14,664 nt of DNA from JAYTUJ01 sp043744615 (GCA_043744615.1 JAYTUJ010000060.1:1-14664); one strand, 5' to 3'. Counted from the stretch's first letter, positions 7,739 through 13,366 are shown. Notes: generated from the sequence alone by a model not told the origin. Numbers and translations are program-made.

Positions 7739-7753
7739 TTCCGCAACTTCTAT

Positions 7754-8035
7754 TTATGCTTTAGGTTCAACGTGTACAATTTTTCGTACAGTAGTTGTTC
7801 CGTCAAAGTTTTTCTTTCGCTTGTCACCGAACACTACTGTTCCAGCAATAAGAGAGAAGATTGTGTGATCTTTTCCAAGATCTGTGTTCTTTCCAGAAAG
7901 GTATCGTGTACCTCGCTGTCGAAGAATAATTGAACCTGCTTTTGCAGTTGATCCTGCTGAAAGCTTAATACCGAGATACTTTGGCTTCGAATCGGTCAGG
8001 TTTTTGGCTGTTCCGCCGGCTTTTTTAGTTGACAT
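7754..8035 (-). CDS. rpmA: 50S ribosomal protein L27
   Basis: L27 lies at the peptidyl-transferase centre, with its N-terminal tail near the tRNA acceptor ends. The 93-aa protein shows the usual KKAGGTAKN...DSKPKYLGIK start and the ILRQRGTRYLSGKNTDLGKDHTIFSL core. There is no N-terminal extension of the kind cleaved in Firmicutes. All five arginines are CGA, illustrating the codon habit of the core genes. No rplU (L21) gene lies next to it, unlike the common bacterial rplU-rpmA arrangement. A TATAAG-like -10 occurs about 30 nt upstream. Confidence 0.97.
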   Translation of the reverse strand: MSTKKAGGTAKNLTDSKPKYLGIKLSAGSTAKAGSIILRQRGTRYLSGKNTDLGKDHTIFSLIAGTVVFGDKRKKNFDGTTTVRKIVHVEPKA

Positions 8036-8122
8036 GTTTGTTTAAAATTCCCACCAGATGTTACTTATAATCAAAATCTGTTACGCACAGTATACGATAT
8101 ATACAGAATAGAATCAATAGTA

Positions 8123-8151
8123 TTGACAAAGGGTTAAAAAGTAGCAATATT
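8123..8151 (+). promoter_or_regulatory. Promoter of the 8243 orphan gene
   Basis: TTGACA (8123-8128) is a consensus -35. With a 17-nt spacer the -10 is AATATT (8146-8151); TATTAT three bases further on is an alternative with a 20-nt spacer. The transcript would start near 8158, leaving a leader of about 85 nt that includes the start-codon hairpin. Confidence 0.5.
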
Positions 8152-8184
8152 ATAACGAAACCCGACCTTTGAAAGTTCTTAGTT

Positions 8185-8249
8185 TTTTCATAGCAATTAG
8201 TTTGCAAATATAGCGTGTAACTAATTTTGTTAGTTAGTTGCTATGAAAA
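8185..8249 (+). promoter_or_regulatory. Leader hairpin pairing the start codon of the 8243 gene
   Basis: The arm 8185-8202 (TTTTCATAGCAATTAGTT) can pair over 18 positions, three of them G-U, with 8232-8249, which contains the ATG. A competing hairpin is also available: AATTAGTT (8195-8202) is an exact complement of AACTAATT (8219-8226). Using it would release the start codon. The two structures are mutually exclusive, as in riboswitch or thermosensor leaders. No ligand-binding core that I know is recognisable, so any regulatory function is inferred. Confidence 0.7.
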
Positions 8250-8629
8250 CACACACTATACAATCTAGGGTTACTTTTACCCGTCAACAAAAGACCTCTT
8301 GGGGTATCTTAAGGATTTATTGGACAAAACCAACTCAATATTGGTTTTTATTTAAACAAACGCTGAATACCATCAAACCTTTAAGACAATATTGTCGAGA
8401 AGGTATCAGTGAGTGTTTACTCAAATATAACTTCGAGCATTTTAATCAAGACTCACAGGAAAATATGTTTGCAGAGATCCATTGCATAAGGGGAGGAGAT
8501 AGGGGGTATGTATTTAAGATATTTACCTACTACCCTGAATTAGGCCGAGAAATTGGCTCTGCAATAGATTACTTGTGGGGAAATAACCAGGTTGAAATAA
8601 CCCTCACTGTTTTAAAAAGAGGGACTTAA
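8243..8629 (+). CDS. Hypothetical protein (orphan, 128 aa)
   Basis: I do not recognise this protein. It is basic in its N-terminal half and rich in aromatic residues (WGILRIYWTKPTQYWFLF), with no predicted signal peptide and no catalytic motif. The second half (MFAEIHCIRGGDRGYVFKIFTYYPELGREIG) looks like a small mixed alpha/beta fold. The gene stands alone with its own promoter. Its start codon lies in a long leader stem and no Shine-Dalgarno is visible. Arginine codons are mostly AGG/AGA, quite unlike the CGA-rich neighbours, which suggests acquisition. An 11-nt inverted repeat (GTTCTTAGTTT, 8175-8185, with 8631-8641) brackets the gene. Confidence 0.65.
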   Translation: MKTHTIQSRVTFTRQQKTSWGILRIYWTKPTQYWFLFKQTLNTIKPLRQYCREGISECLLKYNFEHFNQDSQENMFAEIHCIRGGDRGYVFKIFTYYPELGREIGSAIDYLWGNNQVEITLTVLKRGT

Positions 8630-8649
8630 GAAACTAAGAACAACAAAAC

Positions 8650-8672
8650 GTGTATTGCCTAAATTAATACAC
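8650..8672 (+). repeat. Stem-loop 3' of the 8243 gene
   Basis: GTGTATT and AATACAC form a 7-bp perfect stem with a 9-nt loop, 20 nt after the stop codon. No T-run follows at once; a weaker structure at 8685-8717 (GACG/CGTC, ACAC/GTGT) is followed by TTTATTTTTAT and could be the actual terminator. Confidence 0.45.
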
Positions 8673-8773
8673 AAACAAATTAGAGACGAAACGAACACTT
8701 TCTTGTGTCACGCCGTCTTTATTTTTATATAGCAGGTTCTTTTTGATTTTTACCAAATGCGCCTGAATTTTTA

Positions 8774-8802
8774 TTGACAAATCAAAATTAATGTGATATT
8801 TT
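8774..8802 (+). promoter_or_regulatory. Promoter of the 8868 lipoprotein gene
   Basis: TTGACA (8774-8779), a 17-nt spacer and TATTTT (8797-8802). Transcription would start near 8809, about 60 nt before the ATG. Confidence 0.65.
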
Positions 8803-8824
8803 TTCGACAAAAGTACTTTATAAG

Positions 8825-8875
8825 TTAGTCATAGCTAGAAGCACTTATCTTTTAAGGATTTCTAGCTATGACTAA
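8825..8875 (+). promoter_or_regulatory. Leader hairpin with the start codon in its stem
   Basis: TTAGTCATAGCTAGAA (8825-8840) is a perfect 16-nt complement of 8860-8875, which contains the ATG at 8868. The 19-nt loop holds the only Shine-Dalgarno-like AAGGA (8854-8858), 9 nt from the ATG. The ribosome could reach the SD in the loop but would have to open the stem to initiate. Confidence 0.8.
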
Positions 8876-9374
8876 AACAACAACCATCCTACGCACGTCT
8901 TTCGTGCAAGTATGCAGCTTGCTCTGCACTATCCTCTTTTTTGTGGGTTGCTCTGATAGCCGCCCGAAAGTGGTTAAAACCACACAAAAAGAAGTGATCA
9001 AGGATCCCAATATTTGGGCTGAGATCATGGAGATTTCTCCTGAGGGTGTGGTTACTCTCCGAGGCGCCCTGAAATACGGCCAAATGTCGAAGGATAATTC
9101 GACTTGGGAGAATTACCGCGCCTACGTTCATAAGGATTACCCCTTTACATCGGGACCTATGATCTGGAAGGAGTTTGGCCACAGTTTGCCATACAAACTG
9201 GATGGCCTTGCGAAGGTAGGTGACCGAGCTCAAATCTATCATGTCGAGGAGACACGGCATTACAATACAGGAGAGGTTTACACCGAAACTGTTGAAGTGA
9301 AGGTTCGGAGTTTTTCCGCAAAGCGACACGAAGAGTTATCTGCAACTACACCACCTGTCACTGTCACTAAATAA
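8868..9374 (+). CDS. Predicted lipoprotein of unknown function (168 aa)
   Basis: The N-terminus has a short charged segment, a hydrophobic stretch (about residues 14-27) and a lipobox-like FVGC with Cys28 as the expected lipidated residue, so the mature protein should be membrane-anchored outside the cytoplasm. The rest is hydrophilic with beta-like segments (EIMEISPEGVVTLRG, DRAQIYHVEETRHY, VEVKVRSF) and ends in a Thr/Pro-rich tail. I recognise no family. The gene is richer in G and C than its neighbours and uses CGC, CGG and CGA for arginine, so it looks foreign to this genome. It is monocistronic, with promoter, leader hairpin and terminator of its own. Confidence 0.7.
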   Translation: MTKTTTILRTSFVQVCSLLCTILFFVGCSDSRPKVVKTTQKEVIKDPNIWAEIMEISPEGVVTLRGALKYGQMSKDNSTWENYRAYVHKDYPFTSGPMIWKEFGHSLPYKLDGLAKVGDRAQIYHVEETRHYNTGEVYTETVEVKVRSFSAKRHEELSATTPPVTVTK

Positions 9375-9415
9375 CGGTATACCCGTTCGGAGAACATCCG
9401 CAGGTTCGATCCCTG
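9373..9415 (+). other. Row of three short stems resembling the 3' half of a tRNA
   Basis: Three perfect hairpins are consecutive or separated by no spacer: AACGG-tatac-CCGTT (9373-9387), CGGA-gaaca-TCCG (9388-9400) and CAGG-TTCGATC-CCTG (9401-9415). The last has a loop that fits the tRNA T-loop consensus with the flanking G and C in place. There is no D-arm, acceptor complement or CCA, and the first loop has five rather than seven bases. It may be a tRNA fragment, a tRNA-like 3' UTR, or coincidence. Confidence 0.35.
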
Positions 9416-9427
9416 AAAGTTTCAAAC

Positions 9428-9461
9428 AGCACCGCCCTAAAAAGCGGTGCTTTACCTTTTT
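9428..9461 (+). terminator. Intrinsic terminator after the lipoprotein gene
   Basis: AGCACCGC (9428-9435) pairs with GCGGTGCT (9444-9451), followed by a T-rich tract (TTTACCTTTTT). Confidence 0.85.
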
Positions 9462-9465
9462 ATAG

Positions 9466-9471
9466 TATACT
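9466..9471 (+). promoter_or_regulatory. -10 box for the exonuclease gene
   Basis: TATACT ends 6 nt before the ATG at 9478, again a leaderless geometry. A -35 at the standard distance would fall inside the preceding terminator and is not convincing. Confidence 0.45.
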
Positions 9472-9477
9472 TAAAAC

Positions 9478-10065
9478 ATGATTATCGTAGACGTTGAGAC
9501 GACTGGGGTAGACCCACATAAAAATTCTCTGGTTAGTATTGGTGCAATTGATTTTAATAATCCTTCAAATCAATTTTATGCAGAATGTAGAATATGGGAA
9601 GGTGCCCACATCAACGATGAAGCTTTGGTGATTAATGGATATACAAAAGAGCAAATAACCGACCCTTCAAAAAAAACTGAAGAGCAAATTCTTGCTGAAT
9701 TTTTGGATTGGATGGCTCCTATCGTTGACCATACTATTGCCGGACAAAATCCTTTCTTCGATACTTCATTTATTGAAGCTGCTGCCGCTCGATATCACAA
9801 AAACATCTCTATTGCTCATCGAATTATCGACCTTCATACAATGACATGGTTTCATATGAAGAGTAGGGGAATTACGCCTCCAATTGCCCATAATCGGACT
9901 GATTTAAACTCAGATACTATTATGGCCTATGTAGGAATCCCTGCTGAACCCAAGCCTCACATTGCTTTAAATGGGGCAAAGTATGAAACTGAAGCCTTTT
10001 CTCGACTTATAAATGACAAAAGTTGCTTTACGGAATTTGAACAATTCAAAGTGCCTTTTTTGTAA
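9478..10065 (+). CDS. DEDDh-type 3'-5' exonuclease homologue (RNase T/DnaQ fold)
   Basis: The 195-aa protein carries the ExoI motif VDVETTG with Asp5 and Glu7 and the ExoII motif GQNPFFD with Asp95. These are the metal-binding acids of the DnaQ/RNase T superfamily that digests DNA or RNA from the 3' end. The ExoIII site is atypical: His161 is present in HIALNGAKYE, but the aspartate normally five residues later is Gly166, with Glu170 nearby. It may be a variant in which another acid coordinates the second metal, or be impaired. It is a free-standing protein with no polymerase domain. It is preceded by a terminator and a close -10 box, so it is probably transcribed alone. The superfamily is well supported; substrate is unknown. 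Confidence 0.82.
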   Translation: MIIVDVETTGVDPHKNSLVSIGAIDFNNPSNQFYAECRIWEGAHINDEALVINGYTKEQITDPSKKTEEQILAEFLDWMAPIVDHTIAGQNPFFDTSFIEAAAARYHKNISIAHRIIDLHTMTWFHMKSRGITPPIAHNRTDLNSDTIMAYVGIPAEPKPHIALNGAKYETEAFSRLINDKSCFTEFEQFKVPFL

Positions 10066-10174
10066 AAAGATTATACAATAAATAGCCTAAATACGTCAAC
10101 CCCTTGCTATTATAAAAACCCTTATTTAGAGCCATATTTTGACAAACTGAAGGTCTGAAAACAAGCCTTTTTTC

Positions 10175-10240
10175 TTGACAGAATCCTTTAGACATGCTAG
10201 TATTATTGCATAACCACTTAAGTGTGGTTTTTCATTTATA
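10175..10240 (+). promoter_or_regulatory. Promoter with immediate hairpin (leader of the lytic enzyme gene)
   Basis: TTGACA (10175-10180), a 17-nt spacer and TAGTAT (10198-10203) put the transcription start near 10210. The RNA would at once form AACCAC-ttaagt-GTGGTT (10212-10229) followed by TTTTCATTTATA. This resembles a miniature intrinsic terminator at the very 5' end of the transcript, suggesting attenuation or a tiny RNA. The rest of the 10066-10276 gap shows no gene. Confidence 0.6.
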
Positions 10241-10351
10241 CCGCAGCCGAAAGAATTATTATCTAAAACATAATTTATTAAACAGATTGCTTTAGGATTA
10301 ATCGCAGTAGCTTCTCAATTTGGGACAACTACCGCAGACATAATTTCACGA

Positions 10352-10876
10352 ATGGGAGCTTCAGCTACAACAGCTGTGCAAGCAGCGTACGTAACTCCAC
10401 GAGTAGACGTTCTTGGTTCATCTGAACTTTCAACTTCTACAGAGCAATATCTTAATTGGTATGCTCCGACAAAATCTATTAATTTTGCTCTTGCAAAAAC
10501 TGCTTCTACTACTATTACTATAATTGAAGAAGCGGTGTCTGCAACAACTTCAACAACAACAATTAAACGAAAAATCAATGAATTTTTTGCTGATACACCT
10601 ATTTTAGCTAAAGTTGCATGGTGTGAATCTCGACAACGACAATACGATAAACAAGGAAACGTTCTTCGGGGTGAAGAAAACAGTGATGATATTGGGGTTA
10701 TGCAAATTAACGAAATGTATCACGCAAAGGATGCAAAAGAAAAAGGTATGGATATCTACAGTTTTGAAGGTAACCTTAAATTTGCAAAATACTTATACGA
10801 AAAAAAGGGTACAAGTCCATGGAGTGCTTCACGACCATGTTGGGGAAAAGATATTGATCTTGCGATTAATAAATAA
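10352..10876 (+). CDS. Lytic transglycosylase / goose-lysozyme-like cell-wall hydrolase
   Basis: The C-terminal half resembles SLT/G-type lysozyme domains that cleave peptidoglycan. The putative catalytic Glu92 lies in AWCESRQRQYD, followed by NVLRGEENSDDIGVMQIN with the conserved GVMQIN block, and then a helical end (FEGNLKFAKYLYEKKG) and SRPCW. Thr/Ser-rich low-complexity sequence (about residues 50-70) precedes the domain. The ATG at 10352 is the first standard start, but the open frame runs upstream to a TAA at 10271. It encodes IKQIALGLIAVASQFGTTTA, which looks like a signal peptide. The true start may be a non-standard ATT at 10277 (199 aa), or the original ATG may have been lost. A convergent terminator follows at 10906. 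Confidence 0.8.
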   Translation: MGASATTAVQAAYVTPRVDVLGSSELSTSTEQYLNWYAPTKSINFALAKTASTTITIIEEAVSATTSTTTIKRKINEFFADTPILAKVAWCESRQRQYDKQGNVLRGEENSDDIGVMQINEMYHAKDAKEKGMDIYSFEGNLKFAKYLYEKKGTSPWSASRPCWGKDIDLAINK

Positions 10877-10891
10877 TTAAGCAAAACTAAA

Positions 10892-11956
10892 TTAAAGTAA
10901 TTTACGGAGTGGCCACATAAGCCACTCCTTTATTTTTTCTAGAGGAGAGCGGTTATTCCATTGTGAAAAAATAAGTTGTTTTGAGTGTGTTTTGTCTTCA
11001 GAAAAGTGTTCTGCTAATTCTGCGGCAAATGCAATATTTTTTGAAATGATATTTGCCTCTAAATTATATCGAAGACTTACGTTATCAAGATTCATACTTC
11101 CGATTGTTGAAAATTTATTATCAACAATAGCGTACTTTGCATGAATCATTGAAGGTTGATATCGAAATATCTTTATTCCTGATTTTAAAAGGGGAGTAAA
11201 ATAACTGTGAGCAGCAATATCAAGGATCGGATAATCAGTTTTTTGAGGGACGATGATTTCTACTAACACTCCTTGCTCGGCTTTCTTTTTTAAAATCTTT
11301 AAAAGCGCATGGTCTGGTAATAAATAAGGGGTAACTAATTTAATTGAAGAACGCGATTTTTTGAGAATATTTAAAAATCGATAATATAAATATCGTCGCC
11401 TTGGAAAAGGTGAGAGTGTTAAATATGAAAACTCAATATCTTTTTGCTCTATCTTTTTTCTTTTATGAATAAAATGAAAGTTCTTTATCCATAATGATTC
11501 AAATGCAGTCTTCATATCTTGTACGATTGAGCCTTCGATGCGAACCATGCTATCACGCCATGATTTCATTTGATCACTGATACAAACTCCACCCGTGTAT
11601 GCAATTAAATTATCGATAATAAGAAGTCGGCGATGATTACGAAAATACCACAATGTATAACTTTTTATTGGAAAAGGTAATAAGGGATTGAAGAAAATTA
11701 TTTCTATACCCAAAGCTCGTAGTGAATCAGGGATATTTGATTTCCAAAAACTTACTGAACCAATTTGGTCGATAAGCATTTTGATTTTCACTCCTCGTTT
11801 TGCGGCGTGTTCGAGTGCGCGTGAAAATTGCCGACCAATCAGGTCGTTTGAAAACACAAACTGTTCTAATAAAATAGATTCAGTTGCTAAATTAATACGA
11901 GTCAGCATGTCGTTCCATGCTGACTCGGTAGTAGTGAAAAATTTCCACTGATGCAT
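10892..11956 (-). CDS. Phospholipase D-like protein, cardiolipin synthase type (two HKD motifs)
   Basis: The 354-aa protein has two PLD domains. Motif 2 is canonical (HAKYAIVD, His272, Lys274, Asp279, followed by GSMNLD). Motif 1 is HRRLLIID (His108, Arg110, Asp115), where the usual lysine is replaced by arginine. The surrounding sequence (RNHRRLLIIDNLIAYTGG) matches cardiolipin synthases, which transfer phosphatidyl groups between phospholipids, though a nuclease or other phosphatidyltransferase role is possible. No N-terminal membrane segments are present, as in short ClsB-like forms. It begins 6 nt after the stop of the 43-aa ORF and probably shares its promoter at 12126. Its 3' end contains the hairpin that terminates the opposing gene. 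Confidence 0.88.
   Translation of the reverse strand: MHQWKFFTTTESAWNDMLTRINLATESILLEQFVFSNDLIGRQFSRALEHAAKRGVKIKMLIDQIGSVSFWKSNIPDSLRALGIEIIFFNPLLPFPIKSYTLWYFRNHRRLLIIDNLIAYTGGVCISDQMKSWRDSMVRIEGSIVQDMKTAFESLWIKNFHFIHKRKKIEQKDIEFSYLTLSPFPRRRYLYYRFLNILKKSRSSIKLVTPYLLPDHALLKILKKKAEQGVLVEIIVPQKTDYPILDIAAHSYFTPLLKSGIKIFRYQPSMIHAKYAIVDNKFSTIGSMNLDNVSLRYNLEANIISKNIAFAAELAEHFSEDKTHSKQLIFSQWNNRSPLEKIKEWLMWPLRKLL
10906..10938 (+). terminator. Intrinsic terminator of the lytic enzyme gene
   Basis: GGAGTGGC (10906-10913) pairs with GCCACTCC (10921-10928), followed by TTTATTTTTT. The hairpin lies inside the last codons of the opposing PLD gene, where it encodes part of KEWLMWPLRK. Confidence 0.85.
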
Positions 11957-11962
11957 TAGTTT

Positions 11963-12094
11963 TTATTGACAAGCATCACACTGAGCAAGTTCTGCGGGGT
12001 CAATCGGACAAGTTTTTACCAAAAAATCTTCACGTTGGTTTGTGGTGTTAGCGTTCTGAAAATTTGTTGAATCATTGTTTTGATTGATGTCCAT
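11963..12094 (-). CDS. Small Cys-containing protein (43 aa)
   Basis: This short ORF begins MDINQNND and ends TCPIDPAELAQCDACQ, with three cysteines (C...C-x2-C) packed into the last 15 residues. The N-terminal half is Asn/Thr/Gln-rich and probably disordered. The cysteines could bind a metal or form disulfides. Support for a real gene comes from a consensus promoter on the same strand (12126-12154) about 25 nt upstream of the predicted RNA start-to-ATG distance, the 6-nt gap to the PLD gene that follows, and the absence of other coding in the region. I do not recognise a named family. It is below the length cut-off of most gene finders. Confidence 0.65.
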   Translation of the reverse strand: MDINQNNDSTNFQNANTTNQREDFLVKTCPIDPAELAQCDACQ

Positions 12095-12125
12095 AGAATG
12101 TGCGATTTATTATTAATACATCTAT

Positions 12126-12154
12126 ATTTTATTCCTATTTGCATCTTGAGTCAA
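12126..12154 (-). promoter_or_regulatory. Promoter of the 43-aa ORF and PLD gene
   Basis: On the minus strand TTGACT (12154-12149), a 17-nt spacer and TAAAAT (12131-12126). Its -35 overlaps the -35 of the plus-strand rlmH promoter within TTGAGTCAA (12146-12154). Confidence 0.65.
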
Positions 12155-12174
12155 AGCGAAAAGGGGATTACAAT
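12146..12174 (+). promoter_or_regulatory. Promoter of rlmH
   Basis: TTGAGT (12146-12151), a 17-nt spacer and TACAAT (12169-12174). Transcription would start near 12181, leaving a leader of about 54 nt before the ATG at 12235. Confidence 0.65.
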
Positions 12175-12234
12175 AGGGGATATCTCTGGCGTAATAGTAT
12201 CTATACAATATATAGCTCAAAATACAGTTCACAT

Positions 12235-12702
12235 ATGAAAATTCTTTTAATAAGCGTAGGAAAAAAACATCAGGAACAACTAAAAGATGTAATAGAAGAG
12301 TTTACCAAACGACTTTCTGGATACAATCCTGTTGAATGGCAGATTATCACACCAAAAAAAGCTTTTGATAATGCAGAAATTCAAAAAAAACATGAGGCCG
12401 AATTAATTTTGGCAACACTGAAACCACAAGATCATATAATTTTGCTTGATGAGAAGGGAAAAGAGATGAGTACAATCGGATTGTCTGAGCTTTTAGAAGC
12501 AAAATTAGTTGACGGAGTTTCTCGACTTGTTTTTATTATTGGTGGGGCATACGGAGTAAGCGAAGATGTTGTTGAACGGTCGCAACACGTATGGTCATTA
12601 TCAAAATTAGTGTTTCCTCATCAAATTGTTCGTCTTATTTTAGTTGAACAATTATACCGAGCATTTTCTGTGCTTAATGGTGGTAAGTATCATCATGAAT
12701 AA
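12235..12702 (+). CDS. rlmH: 23S rRNA (pseudouridine1915-N3)-methyltransferase RlmH
   Basis: RlmH is a SPOUT-fold methyltransferase that methylates pseudouridine 1915 in helix 69 of 23S rRNA on the assembled 70S ribosome. The 155-aa length is typical. The sequence has the N-terminal MKILLISVGKK strand, the LLDEKGKEMST segment, the SAM-binding knot FIIGGAYGVSEDV and the C-terminal SLSKLVFPHQIVRLILVEQLYRAF...GGKYHHE, which is highly conserved. I chose ATG 12235 because the family starts here; the longer open frame from 12100 crosses the promoter and adds 45 unrelated residues. Identification is firm. Confidence 0.96.
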   Translation: MKILLISVGKKHQEQLKDVIEEFTKRLSGYNPVEWQIITPKKAFDNAEIQKKHEAELILATLKPQDHIILLDEKGKEMSTIGLSELLEAKLVDGVSRLVFIIGGAYGVSEDVVERSQHVWSLSKLVFPHQIVRLILVEQLYRAFSVLNGGKYHHE

Positions 12703-12745
12703 TCTTAATCAATAATTTTATTTTATCCCATCTTATGTTATTTTT

Positions 12746-13366
12746 ATGATTACAAAAATACTTCTTGCCACAAACAATAAGGGAAAGGTAGAGCGATTTA
12801 AAAAATTATTTACATACGTTGATGAAAAAAACGAAGTTGTAACTCCATCTGAAATTAACCTTGAAGTAATTGATGTTGAAGAAGTGGATGAGACTCTTGC
12901 CGAAAATGCAATTTTAAAAGTAAAAGCGTATGAAGGTAAAACTAATTTATGCGTGCTTGCAAACGATACAGGTTTATTTGTTGAGGGTGAAGGTTTTATT
13001 TCTACTCCAAAAAGAACTGCACTCGAAGGTGTTGATGAGAATGTATTAACCAAAGAAGAAATTGCACAAAAGCTTTTAGATTTTTGGAAAGGGATTGCAA
13101 CTAAACACGGAGGCAAAGTAAATGCTGCTTGGGTAGAAGTTTTTGCATTACTTACTCCTGATGGCAAAATCACTACCGCAGAATCACGACGAGAAATTAT
13201 ATTAACCGATACTGAGTTTGGTTCTGCACATATTCAAATGCCAGTCAGAGCTTTGTATTATTCAAAGGCAACAAATAAGCCAGCAATTTTGCACACTGAC
13301 GAAGAAGAAATTATCGAGATGCAACCGGTTATTGAGGCGTTAAAAGAACTTGTTAAATCGGTATAA
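12746..13366 (+). CDS. HAM1/RdgB-like non-canonical purine NTP pyrophosphatase
   Basis: Proteins of this family hydrolyse ITP, dITP and XTP to keep deaminated purines out of nucleic acids. The 206-aa protein has the N-terminal LATNNKGKVERFKKLF (the family's SGNxGKxxE start), the ETLAENAILKVKAY helix and NDTGLFVEG around Asp74, the counterpart of the SDDSGL motif. The usual GxPGxxSARY segment is replaced by a divergent stretch (GFISTPKRTALEGVDEN), and the C-terminus is longer and altered. It is thus a divergent HAM1 homologue, and activity on canonical substrates is inferred. A TATGTT element ends 6 nt before the ATG. No terminator hairpin is evident directly after the stop. Confidence 0.83.
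   Translation: MITKILLATNNKGKVERFKKLFTYVDEKNEVVTPSEINLEVIDVEEVDETLAENAILKVKAYEGKTNLCVLANDTGLFVEGEGFISTPKRTALEGVDENVLTKEEIAQKLLDFWKGIATKHGGKVNAAWVEVFALLTPDGKITTAESRREIILTDTEFGSAHIQMPVRALYYSKATNKPAILHTDEEEIIEMQPVIEALKELVKSV

Noticed and set aside
7652..7933. Open frame on the plus strand across the rplI/rpmA junction
   Set aside because: It runs through the inverted-repeat loop and antisense to rpmA and lacks any start signal.
8889..9329. 146-aa open frame antisense to the lipoprotein gene
   Set aside because: The plus-strand frame has a lipobox, promoter, SD and terminator. The antisense frame has none of these.
9373..9450. Complete tRNA gene
   Set aside because: Only a T-arm-like stem and two other hairpins are present. 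There is no D-arm, no acceptor-stem pairing and no anticodon loop of seven bases.
12100..12234. Longer rlmH start at 12100
   Set aside because: It would add 45 residues not found in the family and would place the rlmH promoter inside the coding sequence.
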